A stretch of DNA of 64,000 nt from Pyxidicoccus trucidator (GTDB lineage: Bacteria; Myxococcota; Myxococcia; Myxococcales; Myxococcaceae): positions 62,001-126,000 of the forward strand of contig NZ_JAAIXZ010000008.1 of assembly GCF_010894435.1 (NCBI RefSeq). The letters run 5' to 3'. The translations under genes were made by a program, and so were the position numbers. Each line of letters begins with the position of its first letter. Positions within the stretch are counted from its first letter, which is position 1. Shown piece after piece: positions 41,765-51,327 of this stretch. The notes beneath the pieces were generated by a model that ran no database searches, was not told the origin of the DNA, and saw only the letters and a list, made by a program, of their open reading frames with translations.

Positions 41765-41833
41765 TGTTCACCGCTTCACGTCAGAGCGCCCTGCCGCGAG
41801 CCTGGAGCCGGCCGCGGCGGGGCGCCTGTCTGC

Positions 41834-42967
41834 TCACTGCTCCTGCACGTTGCTCCAGGCCGCATCACCCGTCACCCACTGTGTCACCCAGGTGTTGAGC
41901 GTCACGCCGGTGGTGCTGGTGATGGTGTTGAGCCCGCTCAGGAAGGTGTGCTGCGTCCCCACCTTCAGGAAGTACTTCGCGTTGGCCCGTCCGTCGTACG
42001 ACGACGTGAGCAGCTGGAGCGTCAGTGTCCGGTATGTCGCGGCGGGATACCCGAAGAAGGCGCGCAACACGTTGTCCTGGTCCCACGCGAGCAGTCCGAA
42101 CCGCGTGTCCGGATACGTGTCCGCCAGATACGCGGGGAACTTCGTGAAGTCCGTGGTGCAGTCGGTGCACGCGGCTGGAATCGACACGCCCCAGTTGGTG
42201 AGCCACGTGTTGAGGAGCGGGCCGGCGGGCGTAATCATCTGCCCCGAGTCGGCGAGCACATGCACCTCCGCGCTCGGGAACGCGGCGATGACCCGCTCGT
42301 AGTTGAGCTGTGCGCCGAACGCGCCCGCGCTGCTGCCGGCGAGGAACACGCGCTGCGTGGTGGGGAAGGTGGCGGCCAGCCGGGGGAGCCAGGCCTGCAC
42401 GTTGGCGGCACCCTTGTGGTGCACCTGGTTGGCCCCGTAGGTCTGGACCGCGTTGCCCCCGTGGACGTCGCCCGTGCAGTAGGGGACGAAGATGAAGGAC
42501 ATGTCCTGGAAGGGGTTGGCCTCCTGGACCCGGTTGAACATGTAGAGGTTCCGGCTGCCTTCGGTCTGGAACTGGGCGGCCTGGTAGCCCGTGCTCAGGT
42601 AGCTCGCGCTCGGCCGCGTGAAGCAGGTCAGCTCGTCCCAGCAGGCGCCTCCGCCCTGCATGAAGATGTAGAGGTCCGTGCTCGCGTTGGTCGGGTTGAT
42701 GCCGATGCCCGTCTGCGCGCCGTTGCCACACGCCGTGCCGGCGACGTCCACCCAGGTCCAGACCTCGGGGTCCGCGACGATGGCCAGCCCACCGTCGGGG
42801 TCGGCCGTCCCGGCGTCGAAGCCCGCGTCGGCATTGCCGCCGGGCGTGCCCGCATCGATGCACTCGGGGTTGAGCTCGCGGTCGCACGTGTCGTCGTCGT
42901 CGTCACCGCACGCGGCGAACCAGAGCGGAACCGAGGCGAAGAACAGCGTCAGGAGGAGCTTGCGCAT
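41834..42967 (-). CDS. Pectinacetylesterase-family lipoprotein (serine hydrolase)
   Basis: The 377-residue product from ATG 42967 has a lipoprotein signal (Cys20 in FAACGDDDDD) and an Asp-rich linker. The catalytic domain shows FMQGGGACWDELTCF (oxyanion region), FVPYCTGDVHGG, and FLAGSSAGAFGAQLNYE with the nucleophile Ser, then a late His (KVGTQHTFLSGL). This is the layout of the plant PAE/Notum hydrolase family, which removes acetyl or acyl esters from polysaccharides or lipoproteins. Conserved Cys pairs suggest disulfides. It is expected on the outer membrane; substrate unknown. It lies close to other secreted carbohydrate-related proteins, though in its own transcription unit. Confidence 0.85.
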   Translation of the reverse strand: MRKLLLTLFFASVPLWFAACGDDDDDTCDRELNPECIDAGTPGGNADAGFDAGTADPDGGLAIVADPEVWTWVDVAGTACGNGAQTGIGINPTNASTDLYIFMQGGGACWDELTCFTRPSASYLSTGYQAAQFQTEGSRNLYMFNRVQEANPFQDMSFIFVPYCTGDVHGGNAVQTYGANQVHHKGAANVQAWLPRLAATFPTTQRVFLAGSSAGAFGAQLNYERVIAAFPSAEVHVLADSGQMITPAGPLLNTWLTNWGVSIPAACTDCTTDFTKFPAYLADTYPDTRFGLLAWDQDNVLRAFFGYPAATYRTLTLQLLTSSYDGRANAKYFLKVGTQHTFLSGLNTITSTTGVTLNTWVTQWVTGDAAWSNVQEQ

Positions 42968-43074
42968 GGTGCGAAAGTGTCCCCGTGCCTGGGAGGGCCG
43001 GCAATCACCCCATGACCGCGCACCCGGCGGGCCGTGGACTTCTGCACGCTCCATCGGCCCGGCGGACGCTTCCG

Positions 43075-44280
43075 TCAGGCCCGCGCGTACTTCTTCCGCA
43101 GCTCGACCTTGATGACCTTGCCCGAGGGCGTGCGCGGCAGGGACTCCACCACGTGGAAGATGCGGGGCGCCTTGTACTTCGCCAGGCGGGCCTCGCAGTG
43201 GGCTCGGAAGCTGGCCTCGTCGAAGGCCGTCCCCGGCTTCAGGACGAGGAGGGCGGCGACCGTCTCTCCCCAGTCCGGGTGCGGAATGCCGATGACCGCC
43301 GACTCGGTGAGGGTCGGGTGGCTGGCGAGCGCGTCTTCGACTTCCTTCGAGTACACATTCTCTCCGCCGGTGATGATCATGTCCTTCAGCCGGTCGACGA
43401 TGAACAGGTAGCCGTCCTCGTCGATGCGGGCCACGTCGCCCGTGCGGTACCAGCCGTCATGGAACGCGGCGGCGGTGGCCTCCGGGTCCCGGTGGTAGCC
43501 GAGCATCATCGACTGGCACCGCATCCAGATTTCGCCCACCTCGCCCGGCTTCGCCTCCGTCCCGGCGTCGCGCATCACCTTCACGTCGCAGCCGCTGACG
43601 GCATACCGGCCGATGGAGCCCGCCTTGGCGACCTGCTCCTCCGGCCGCAGCAGCGTGCCCGTGGGGCCCGTCTCCGTCATGCCGAAAATCTGGAAGAAGC
43701 GCTCGGTGCGGTAGCGCTTCGCGAGCAGGCGCGAGGTGTCCGCGTCGATGGGGCCGCCGCCGTACAGGAAGGTCCGCACGCTGGTGAGGTCGTAGCGGTC
43801 GAAGTCCGGCACCACGCGCAGCGGCATCAGGAAGGCCACCGGCGCGCCGAAGAACAGCGTGCACCGCTCGCGCTGAATCGTCTCCAGCATGCCGAGCGGG
43901 TGGTACTCCGGCATCATCACCACCGTGGCGCCCACGTAGAGGCTGCCGAGCAGCAGGTTGTTGAGCGGGAAGCTGTGCCACACCGGCATCGCCAGCAGGA
44001 CGCGGTCGGTGGAGTCCAGCCCATAGGCCAGGCTGCTGCCGATGCCCGCGAAGAGGACGTTGGCGTGCGAGTGCAGACACCCCTTGGGCAGCCCCGTCGT
44101 GCCCGACGTGTAGAGAATCTCCGCGACGTCGCCGGGGGTGGGGGCCTTGAAGGGGCCTCGGGTGGTGGGGCTGGACGCGCCCTCGCCGAACAGCGTCAAC
44201 CCGTCGAGGGTGTCATCGCCGCCGAGCAGCAGGACGCGGCACTGCGCGCGGCTGCTGTCGGGTACGCCCGCGGCCAGGTA
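43075..44280 (-). pseudogene. Acyl-CoA ligase gene lacking its 5' third
   Basis: The reading frame is open right from the stop codon of the AidB-like gene (44281-44283) and codes for about 401 residues of an AMP-forming acyl-CoA synthetase. It contains ILYTSGTTGLPKGCLHSHAN (about 55 residues in), 'FFQIFGMTETGPTGT', YRTGDVARIDEDGYLFIVDR and the C-terminal 'PRTPSGKVIKVELRKKY' with the catalytic Lys. Normal enzymes have about 170 residues before the first motif, so roughly 120 are missing. There is no ATG or GTG before the motif; the only start is a TTG at 44199 with no ribosome site. A deletion that joined the two genes is the simplest explanation. If expressed, the protein would lack most of its substrate pocket. 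Confidence 0.72.
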
Positions 44281-45957
44281 TCACTTCACCTCTTCGGAGA
44301 GGGCGCGCTCGATGAGCGCCTGCATCGGGGTGTGGGCCGGCAGCGTGCCGAACGTCTGCCCGTGGGCGCCGCCCAGGCGCGACTCGCAGAAGGCGTCCGA
44401 CACCTGCGTGTTGCCCGCGCGGATGAGCAGGGACGCCTGCAGGGCCAGCGCGAGCCCCTCGACGATGAAGCGCGCGCGCGTCTCCAGCGCGTCCGGGTTG
44501 GCCAGCTCCCTGCCCAGGCGGGCCGTCGCCGCGTCGTACGCGGCATGTCCGCCCTGCGCCGCGAGCAGCTCCGCGAAGAGGGCCTCGCGGCTGGCCGGCT
44601 CGCGCGAGGCCGCGCGCAGCACGTCCAGGCATTGGATGTTGCCGCTGCCCTCCCAGATGGAGTTGAGCGGCGCCTGCCGGTACAGGCGCGGCAGGATGGA
44701 CTCCTCGACGTAGCCCGCGCCCCCCAGGCACTCCTGCGCCTCGTTGATGAAGACGGGCGTGCGCTTGCACACCCAGTACTTGCCCACGGCGGTGGCGATG
44801 CGGCCGAAGGCGGCCTCCTTCGCGTCCCGCCCGCTCGCGTCCACCGCCCGCGACACGCGCGCGGTGAGCGTCAGGTGCGCCTCCGACTCCAGCGCCAGGT
44901 CGGCGAGGACGTTGCGCATCAGCGGCTGGTCGGCGAGCCGCTTGCCGAACGCGGTGCGGTGCCGGGTGTGGTGCAGGGCCTGCACCAGCGCCTGCCGCAT
45001 CTGCCCGCTGGAGCCAATCATGCAGTCCTGGCGCGTCATGGAGACCATCTCCAGGATGGTGGGCACGCCCCGGCCCTCCTCACCCACCATCCACGCGAAG
45101 GCGCCGTGCAGCTCCACCTCGGAGGAGGCGTTGCTCCAGTCGCCCAGCTTGTCCTTGAGCCGCTGAATGCGGATGGCGTTCAGCTCGCCGTCCGGCGTGA
45201 AGCGCGGCATCAGGAAGCACGACAGCCCGCCCTCGGCCTGCGCGAGCACCAGGAACGCGTCGCTCATGGGCGCGGAGAAGAACCACTTGTGGCCCACCAG
45301 CGCGTAGGCCTGCCCCGGCCCGCGCGCCGTCCCCAGCCGCTGCGCGCGCGTGGTGTTGGAGCGCACGTCCGAGCCGCCCTGCTTCTCCGTCATGCCCATG
45401 CCGACGGTGGCGCCCGTCTTCTGCGACGCGGGGATGAAGCGGCTGTCGTAGGTGGCCGAGCTCACGCGCGGCAGCCACTCGCGCGCCAGCTCCGGCTGGT
45501 GGCGCAGCGCGGGCACGCACGCGTATGTCATGGTGAGCGGGCAGCTCGTCCCCTGGTCGGCCTGGTTGTGCAGGTAGAAGAGGGCCATGCGGGCCACGTG
45601 GGCGCCGGGCTTCTCCTCGTTGCGCCAGGCGAAGCCGGACACCCCGTGGGCCATGCCCAGCTCCATCAGCCGGTGGTAGGCGGGATGGAACTCCACCTCG
45701 TCGCGGCGGTGGCCATAGCGGTCGAACGGGCGGAACTTCGGCTTGTTCTCGTTGGCCAGCACCGCCAGCTGCACCATCTCCCCGCCCACCACGGGGCCGT
45801 ACTTCGCCAGGTCCGCCTCCGCCCAGCCGCCGCCCTCGCGGGCCACCACTTCGCGGAGCACGGTGTCGCTCTTCCAGGCGTCGAGGACGAGCGGCGGAGG
45901 CTGGTTGGTGACCTCGTGGGTGACGAAGCCGGCGGCGATGGGGTTGCGTTCAGTCAT
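44281..45957 (-). CDS. AidB-like acyl-CoA dehydrogenase
   Basis: This 558-residue flavoprotein matches E. coli AidB along its whole length: 'FHPAYHRLMELGMAHGVSGF', SCPLTMTYACVPAL, VGMGMTEKQGGSDVRSNTTR, YALVGHKWFFSAPMSDAFLV, 'LKDKLGDWSNASSEVELHGA' and PLNSIWEGSGNIQCLDVL. AidB binds DNA and protects against alkylation; related proteins oxidise acyl-CoA such as isovaleryl-CoA. GGGAGGAC precedes the ATG at 45957. The C-terminus (ERALSEEVK) is followed at once by the truncated ligase in the same frame. Its pairing with a ligase suggests a fatty- or aromatic-acid pathway, now perhaps broken. Confidence 0.93.
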   Translation of the reverse strand: MTERNPIAAGFVTHEVTNQPPPLVLDAWKSDTVLREVVAREGGGWAEADLAKYGPVVGGEMVQLAVLANENKPKFRPFDRYGHRRDEVEFHPAYHRLMELGMAHGVSGFAWRNEEKPGAHVARMALFYLHNQADQGTSCPLTMTYACVPALRHQPELAREWLPRVSSATYDSRFIPASQKTGATVGMGMTEKQGGSDVRSNTTRAQRLGTARGPGQAYALVGHKWFFSAPMSDAFLVLAQAEGGLSCFLMPRFTPDGELNAIRIQRLKDKLGDWSNASSEVELHGAFAWMVGEEGRGVPTILEMVSMTRQDCMIGSSGQMRQALVQALHHTRHRTAFGKRLADQPLMRNVLADLALESEAHLTLTARVSRAVDASGRDAKEAAFGRIATAVGKYWVCKRTPVFINEAQECLGGAGYVEESILPRLYRQAPLNSIWEGSGNIQCLDVLRAASREPASREALFAELLAAQGGHAAYDAATARLGRELANPDALETRARFIVEGLALALQASLLIRAGNTQVSDAFCESRLGGAHGQTFGTLPAHTPMQALIERALSEEVK

Positions 45958-46157
45958 GGTGGCGGTCCTCCCGCGGGCCCGGGGCCCAGGCTCCCCTGGC
46001 TTACCGTGAACGGCCGCACCAGACCACTCGCGCCGGGTGGGGTCCGCGCCGCGAGGGGCCGCCACCTTGGGCCCTTCCGGGCAGGAAGGAAAAGCACGCA
46101 CCGCACCGAAATTCGCGGGGTTCTCCGCAACCAGTCCTCACGGTGCGTGTTGATGCC

Positions 46158-46182
46158 ATGGGCGCGCCGTGAGGGCGCCCAT
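46158..46182. repeat. Inverted repeat in the leader of the hydrolase lipoprotein
   Basis: ATGGGCGC and GCGCCCAT are perfect eight-base inverted repeats nine bases apart, 48 bases before the start at 46230. It may be an operator or an mRNA hairpin; nothing else supports either. Confidence 0.4.
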
Positions 46183-46229
46183 CACCCGTCAGTCATTCAC
46201 TGGCGGGCCCGGACCAAGGAGCCGTCTGC

Positions 46230-47255
46230 GTGAGCAAGCCGAGCGTGTGGATGCGGTGGTGTGCCCCCGTCGTGCTGGGGCTGGGACTGCTGGCCATGGG
46301 GTGCGGGGCCGAGCCCGAGCCCGGGACGGCTCCCCCGGAGCAGGGGAGCGTCGAGCAGGGCGTGAGCACCTGCGCCGGTCCTACGGGCGCAGTCTGTCGC
46401 TTCGTCACGCCCACGGAGGTGGGGACGCCCGGCTCGGGGGACTACCTGGACCCGCACGTCGTCATCCGTCCCCAGGTTCCGACGAAGGCGGAGCTGGTCA
46501 TCTTCCTGCCCGGCACGGGCGGCAGGCCCCAGAACAACCTGAGCGGCAACTACGCCGACGCCGACCACAGCCTCTATGCCAGCGCCAGCTCCAAGGGCTA
46601 CCGCGTCATCGGCCTCACGTACCAGAACTCGCCCTCGCTCAACTCGCTCTGCGGCAATGACGATGCCTGCTACCTCGCCACCCGCCGCACCCTCATCACC
46701 GGCGACGTCCAGCCCGGCAGCGCGGTGACGACCATGGACAAGGGGGACGCCATCATCCCCCGGCTCGTCCGGCTGCTCGTGTACCTGCGTGACACGGGGG
46801 ACCCGTCCGGAGGCTGGGGCAGCTTCCTGATGAATCCCTCCTGCACCGTGCTCTGCCGCCTCAACCCGGCGAAGCTCATCGTCTCCGGGCACTCGCAGGG
46901 AGGTGGCCACGCGGGCGTCATCGGCAAGGACTACTCCGTGCGCCGTGTCGTCATGCTCGCCTCGCCGTGCGACGCGGTCAGCGTCCTGGGGCCCGTGGCG
47001 AGCTGGAGCCTGCCGCCTTTCACCACCGCCCCCGGCGCCGACACGTACCGTGGCCTGGTGGCGCGCGGGCAGACCGCCAGCGGCTACGTCACGGACATCT
47101 GCGACTCGGAGGCCGTGAAGTACTGGGCGTCGGACCGGATGAATGCGCAGTGGAGCCGCATCACCAGCTCCACCGGCCTGTGCCCCACGGACCCGCACGC
47201 CTGCGTGGTGAGGGATGCGCAGTTCTTCACCCAGTGGCAGGCGCTGTGGCCGTAG
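46230..47255 (+). CDS. Alpha/beta-hydrolase lipoprotein (BPSS1187-like)
   Basis: The start is GTG 46230 with AAGGAG eight bases upstream. The 341-residue product has a lipoprotein signal (AMGCGA) and an alpha/beta-hydrolase-like domain: LVIFLPGTGGRPQNN (oxyanion loop), 'YRVIGLTYQNSPSLNSLCG', and LIVSGHSQGGGHAGVIGKDY with the nucleophile Ser in GHSQGG. Several Cys indicate disulfides. The overall pattern is like the BPSS1187 family, of unknown substrate. A surface esterase or lipase-like role is the best general guess. It stands alone between the AidB operon and the P-type ATPase gene. Confidence 0.82.
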   Translation: MSKPSVWMRWCAPVVLGLGLLAMGCGAEPEPGTAPPEQGSVEQGVSTCAGPTGAVCRFVTPTEVGTPGSGDYLDPHVVIRPQVPTKAELVIFLPGTGGRPQNNLSGNYADADHSLYASASSKGYRVIGLTYQNSPSLNSLCGNDDACYLATRRTLITGDVQPGSAVTTMDKGDAIIPRLVRLLVYLRDTGDPSGGWGSFLMNPSCTVLCRLNPAKLIVSGHSQGGGHAGVIGKDYSVRRVVMLASPCDAVSVLGPVASWSLPPFTTAPGADTYRGLVARGQTASGYVTDICDSEAVKYWASDRMNAQWSRITSSTGLCPTDPHACVVRDAQFFTQWQALWP

Positions 47256-47378
47256 GGCCGGAGCAGGCCCTACCCCGGCGCGGGTGAGACGCCCGGAAGG
47301 TGCTGGCGGCGCGGCCACACCTCGGCCCGAGGTGGACGTGCCGCGCACCGTCACCAGATTGGTCGAGGAGGACTGCCC

Positions 47379-50228
47379 ATGAACGACCAACCCCCCGCCC
47401 GGCTCCCGGCGAGCGCGCCACCGCCCGCCGGGTCGCCCGCGTCAGCCGCGCCGCCCTGGCATGCCCTGCCTCCCGAGGCCGTGCTGTCACGGATGGGCAG
47501 TGACGCGAAGGGGCTGACGGAGGAGCAGGCGAGCGAGAGGCTGGCGCGTCACGGGCCCAACGTCATCGAGCGCCAGAAAGGAGAGGGGCCGCTCAAGCTG
47601 CTCTGGCGGCAGGTGAACAGCCCCTTCATCTGGGTGCTCATCGCCTCCTCCGTGCTGGCCATCGCCATGGGGAAGGTGACGGACGGCCTCGTGGTGGCCG
47701 CCGTGGTGGTGCTCAACACGCTCATCGGCTTCGTGCAGGAGTACCGCGCGGGCAAGGCCATCGAGGCGCTCAGCCTCATGGTTCCGGAGAACGCCACCGT
47801 GGTGCGCGGGGGACGGAAGGAGTCGGTGCCCGCGGCGCGGCTGGTGCCCGGGGACGTGGTGGAGCTGGCCTCGGGCGACAAGGTGCCCGCGGACATGCGG
47901 CTGCTCTCCTCGCGCAACCTCCAGGTGGAGGAGGCCGCGCTCACGGGTGAGTCCGTGCCGGCGCAGAAGCACGTGCCGGAGGTGGAGGAGCGGGCCGAGC
48001 TGGGGGACAGGACGAGCCTCGTCTTCGGAGGCACGCTGGTGACGTCGGGCACGGCCTCGGCGGTGGTGGTGGCCACCGGCCACGCCACCGAGCTGGGCCG
48101 CATCTCCACGCTGCTCAGCCAGGCCACGGACCTCCAGACGCCGCTGACGAAGGCGCTGGCCGTCATCGGCAAGTACATCACCGTGGGCATCCTCGTCGTG
48201 TCCGCCGTGCTGCTGGGCGTGGGGCTGTGGCGCGGCTACGAGCTCAGCGAGGCCGTGGTGGTGGCCATTACCCTGGCGGTGGCGGCGATTCCGGAGGGCC
48301 TGCCCGCCATCGTCACCATCGCCCTGGCCATCGGCGTGCAGCGCATGGCGGCCCGGCGCGCCGTCATCCGCAAGCTGCCGGCGGTGGAGACGCTGGGGAG
48401 CACCACCGTCATCTGCTCGGACAAGACGGGCACCCTCACGCGCAATGAGATGACGGTGCAGGCGCTGTGGACACCGTCGGGCCGCTGCTCCCTCAGCGGC
48501 GTGGGCTATGCGCCCACCGGTGAGCTGCGGCGCGACGGGCAGCCCGTGGGCGCGGTGCCCGAGGAGGTGCGCGAGCTGCTGCTGGCCGGCGCGCTGTGCA
48601 ACGACGCCGCGCTCCAGGGCCGGGGCGAGCGGTGGGAGATGACGGGCGACCCCACGGAGGGCGCGCTGGTGGTGGCGGCGGAGAAGGTGGGCCTGCGCGT
48701 GGATGAGGCCCGCGCGAAGCACCCTCGGCTGGACGCCATCCCCTTCGAGTCCGAGCACCAGTTCATGGCCACCCTGCACGACGACGGCCAGGGACGCCGG
48801 CGCATCCTCGTCAAGGGCGCGCCGGAGGTGGTCCTTCGCCGCTGCGCGCCGCATGACGGCGCCACGCCGGAGGCGGTGCTGGAGGAGGTGGAGCGCCTCG
48901 CGAGGCAGGGCATGCGCGTGCTGGCGGTGGCGGTCCGGGACGTGCCCGCCTCGCACCCCGGCATCTCCGACGAGGAGGTGGCCAGCGGCCTGCGGCTGCT
49001 GGGCCTGGAGGGGATGATTGACCCGCCGCGCGAGGAGGCCATCGCCGCGGTGCGGGCGTGCCATGAGGCCGGCATCATCGTGAAGATGATTACCGGCGAC
49101 CACCCCGCGACGGCGGAGGCCATCGGCGCGCAGCTCGGGCTCCAGGAGGCGGGCAAGCCGGGCATCACCGGCGCGCGGCTCGCCACCGTCGATGACGCCC
49201 GGTTGCCGGAGGTGGCCGAGAGCACCCACGTCTTCGCGCGCGTGGCGCCCGAGCACAAGCTGCGGCTGGTGCGGGCGCTCCAGGCGCGGCGGCACGTGGT
49301 GGCCATGACGGGGGACGGGGTGAACGACGCGCCCGCGCTCAAGCAGGCCAACATCGGCGTGGCCATGGGAATCACCGGCACGGCGGTGTCCAAGGAGGCG
49401 GCGGACATCGTGCTGACGGACGACAACTTCGCCTCCATCGCCGCGGCGGTGGAGGAGGGGCGGCGCGTCTACGACAACCTCATCAAGTCCCTGGCCTTCG
49501 TGCTGCCCACCAACCTGGGGCTGGCGCTCATCCTCATGTTCGGCGTGGCCTTCTTCCCCATCCAGGACTTCGGCGGGGACCCGGTGCCGCTGATGGCCAT
49601 GCTCCCCACGCAGCTCTTGTGGATCAACCTGGTGGCCACCGTGTCGCTGGCGCTGCCGCTGGCCTTCGAGGCGAAGGAGGCGGACGTCATGCGCCGGGCA
49701 CCGAGAGACCCGGACGCCCCGGTGCTCAGCCGCTTCGTGCTGATGCGCACCGGCCTGGTGGCGCTGCTGATGGCCGCGGGCGCCATCGGCCTGTTCCTCT
49801 GGGAGTACCGGCGGGAGCTGCCGCGCGTGGGCCACGGGGTGGCGCTCGCCGAGGCCCAGACGATGGCCGTCAACACCGTCATCAGCTTCCAGATTTTCTA
49901 CCTGCTGATGTGCCGCACGCTCACCGGCTCGCTGCGGAAGGTGGGCATCTTCAGCAACCGCACCATCTTCGTGGGCATCGGCGCGCTGGTGTGCCTCCAG
50001 CTGGCCTTCATGTACGTGCCCTTCATGCAGCGGGTGTTCGACACCGCGCCGCTGAGCCCGGAGTCCGTGGGCCTGTCCGTGCTGCTGGGCGCGGTGGTGC
50101 TGCCGGTGGTGGGACTGGAGAAGTGGCTGCTCCAGCGCCGCGGCTACTCGGTGGTGAAGCAGGTGCACCGCGACCACGACAAGGAGGAGCCGCCGCGTCC
50201 CGGGCACCGCGAGCGCCTGCCCGCGTGA
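47379..50228 (+). CDS. P-type (P2-like) cation-transporting ATPase
   Basis: This 949-residue inner-membrane pump has all P-type motifs: an actuator domain with LTGESVPAQK, the helix-4 motif AAIPEGLPAIVTIALA, the phosphorylation site CSDKTGTLTRNE, KGAPEVVLRRC in the nucleotide domain, MITGDHPATAEAIG and GDGVNDAPALKQA. PEGLP and the absence of N-terminal metal-binding CxxC domains place it with P2-type Ca2+/Mn2+ (SERCA/PMR1-like) or Na+ pumps; the ion cannot be settled from sequence. The Pro/Ala-rich N-terminus (to about 28) is likely disordered. GAGGAGGA six bases before the ATG is an excellent ribosome site. It is a single-gene unit. Confidence 0.95.
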   Translation: MNDQPPARLPASAPPPAGSPASAAPPWHALPPEAVLSRMGSDAKGLTEEQASERLARHGPNVIERQKGEGPLKLLWRQVNSPFIWVLIASSVLAIAMGKVTDGLVVAAVVVLNTLIGFVQEYRAGKAIEALSLMVPENATVVRGGRKESVPAARLVPGDVVELASGDKVPADMRLLSSRNLQVEEAALTGESVPAQKHVPEVEERAELGDRTSLVFGGTLVTSGTASAVVVATGHATELGRISTLLSQATDLQTPLTKALAVIGKYITVGILVVSAVLLGVGLWRGYELSEAVVVAITLAVAAIPEGLPAIVTIALAIGVQRMAARRAVIRKLPAVETLGSTTVICSDKTGTLTRNEMTVQALWTPSGRCSLSGVGYAPTGELRRDGQPVGAVPEEVRELLLAGALCNDAALQGRGERWEMTGDPTEGALVVAAEKVGLRVDEARAKHPRLDAIPFESEHQFMATLHDDGQGRRRILVKGAPEVVLRRCAPHDGATPEAVLEEVERLARQGMRVLAVAVRDVPASHPGISDEEVASGLRLLGLEGMIDPPREEAIAAVRACHEAGIIVKMITGDHPATAEAIGAQLGLQEAGKPGITGARLATVDDARLPEVAESTHVFARVAPEHKLRLVRALQARRHVVAMTGDGVNDAPALKQANIGVAMGITGTAVSKEAADIVLTDDNFASIAAAVEEGRRVYDNLIKSLAFVLPTNLGLALILMFGVAFFPIQDFGGDPVPLMAMLPTQLLWINLVATVSLALPLAFEAKEADVMRRAPRDPDAPVLSRFVLMRTGLVALLMAAGAIGLFLWEYRRELPRVGHGVALAEAQTMAVNTVISFQIFYLLMCRTLTGSLRKVGIFSNRTIFVGIGALVCLQLAFMYVPFMQRVFDTAPLSPESVGLSVLLGAVVLPVVGLEKWLLQRRGYSVVKQVHRDHDKEEPPRPGHRERLPA

Positions 50229-50244
50229 CGCCGGGTGGGGGACT

Positions 50245-51141
50245 TCAGGGCCGGGGCTCGCGGGCGGCGGCGTCCGGGAGCGTCCAGTCCTCCGGCGAGT
50301 AGACGATGTGGCAGCGGTCCAGCTTCGGGCCGCAGGCGCGGTCCAGGTCCCCGCGCGTGGCGCAGCCGGGCCGCTCCTCGCAGGTGTCCGGCAGGAAGGC
50401 CCAGACGAACTGGAGCACGTTGCCGCCCCGGCCCTCCGGCAGCGCGGCGAGGAAGTCGTCGCGGTACGTCTCGAAGAGGCGGGACAGGTGGACGGTGTCC
50501 CCGTCCAGCTCCACGTTGCGCTTGTCGCCCACGAAGCGGCGGCCGGCGTCGTTGAGCTGGGCGTCCAGGTACTCCGGCTGGAAGTGGGCGCCGTCCAGCC
50601 GGGGCCCGCCGCGCGCGGCCTGGAAGAGGGCGAAGTGGATGCGCGGGTCGGCGAACTCCGTGCGCAGCACGCGGTTCTCCAGCGCCCACAGCGTCAGCCG
50701 CTCGCCGCCCACGGGCCAGGCGCGGCCCCAGAAGAAGCGCCCCAGCCAGGGCTGCCGGACGTTCTCCAGGTAGGGGTAGCCGTCCACCACCTGCTGGAGG
50801 ACGAGCGCGTTGTAGGTGTTGAGCCAGTAGGCGAGCGCGTCCTCCGAGGTGGGGAAGACGTCCGGCCGGTTGTGGGGCGAGAAGGAGGCCAGCGACTGGA
50901 CGAAGCCGTCCAGCGCCTGACGCTCCCGCCCCACGGAGGCGAAGTCCACATCCCCGTCCGAGCGCACATGCCGGAGCACCTGCGCGTACTGGTGGTAGTG
51001 GAAGGGCTCCGACGCCGAGGGCACCCGGGCGGGCAGCAGCCCCTGCACGTGCAGCGCCGCGGTGGCGACCCCCAGGGCCGTCACGACGAAGAGCAGCGCG
51101 GGCACCCGGTAGCGGCGCAGGGGGGAGGGGGGAGCGTCCAC
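50245..51141 (-). CDS. DUF547 protein with N-terminal membrane anchor
   Basis: The 298-residue product starts at GTG 51141 and has one membrane segment (about 13-35). The DUF547 domain follows: 'FPTSEDALAYWLNTYNALVL', 'LWALENRVLRTEFADPRIHF' and LFQAARGGPRLDGAHF are family hallmarks, and the domain has a transglutaminase/papain-like fold of unknown activity. 'ARGGPRL' and ENRVLR match the typical E-N-x-x-L/R and C/G-P-x-L positions; here Ala-Arg-Gly-Gly replaces the Cys-containing segment seen in many members, so catalysis is doubtful. The ribosome site is weak. Confidence 0.85.
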   Translation of the reverse strand: MDAPPSPLRRYRVPALLFVVTALGVATAALHVQGLLPARVPSASEPFHYHQYAQVLRHVRSDGDVDFASVGRERQALDGFVQSLASFSPHNRPDVFPTSEDALAYWLNTYNALVLQQVVDGYPYLENVRQPWLGRFFWGRAWPVGGERLTLWALENRVLRTEFADPRIHFALFQAARGGPRLDGAHFQPEYLDAQLNDAGRRFVGDKRNVELDGDTVHLSRLFETYRDDFLAALPEGRGGNVLQFVWAFLPDTCEERPGCATRGDLDRACGPKLDRCHIVYSPEDWTLPDAAAREPRP

Positions 51142-51312
51142 GGCGGCCCATCATAGACCAGGGCTCACGGACGCCGCCTCACCCCGCCGGGCACCCAGGC
51201 TGCAAGGCATGCAGCAGACCCCCGGTGAACCGCGGCGCGGCGGGGCTCACCCCGCGTGAGGGCCGTGAAGCTGTTTCAATCGGCGAAGCCGCTTGGAAGC
51301 CAGGAGCGCCGC

Positions 51313-51318
51313 TATACT
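51313..51318 (+). promoter_or_regulatory. TATACT -10 box just before the Rieske gene
   Basis: TATACT lies only ten bases before the ATG at 51328, with no convincing -35 and no ribosome site between. If it is used, the transcript would be leaderless or nearly so. Confidence 0.3.
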
Positions 51319-51327
51319 TGGCGCGTC

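Noticed and set aside
42985..46233. 1082-codon plus-strand open frame across the ligase and AidB genes
   Set aside because: It is antisense to clear AMP-ligase and AidB motifs, and its translation is low-complexity Arg/His/Gln/Val with no family match.
47487..50207. 906-codon minus-strand open frame opposite the P-type ATPase
   Set aside because: All P-type ATPase motifs are on the plus strand; the antisense translation is His/Arg/Gln-rich with no domain.
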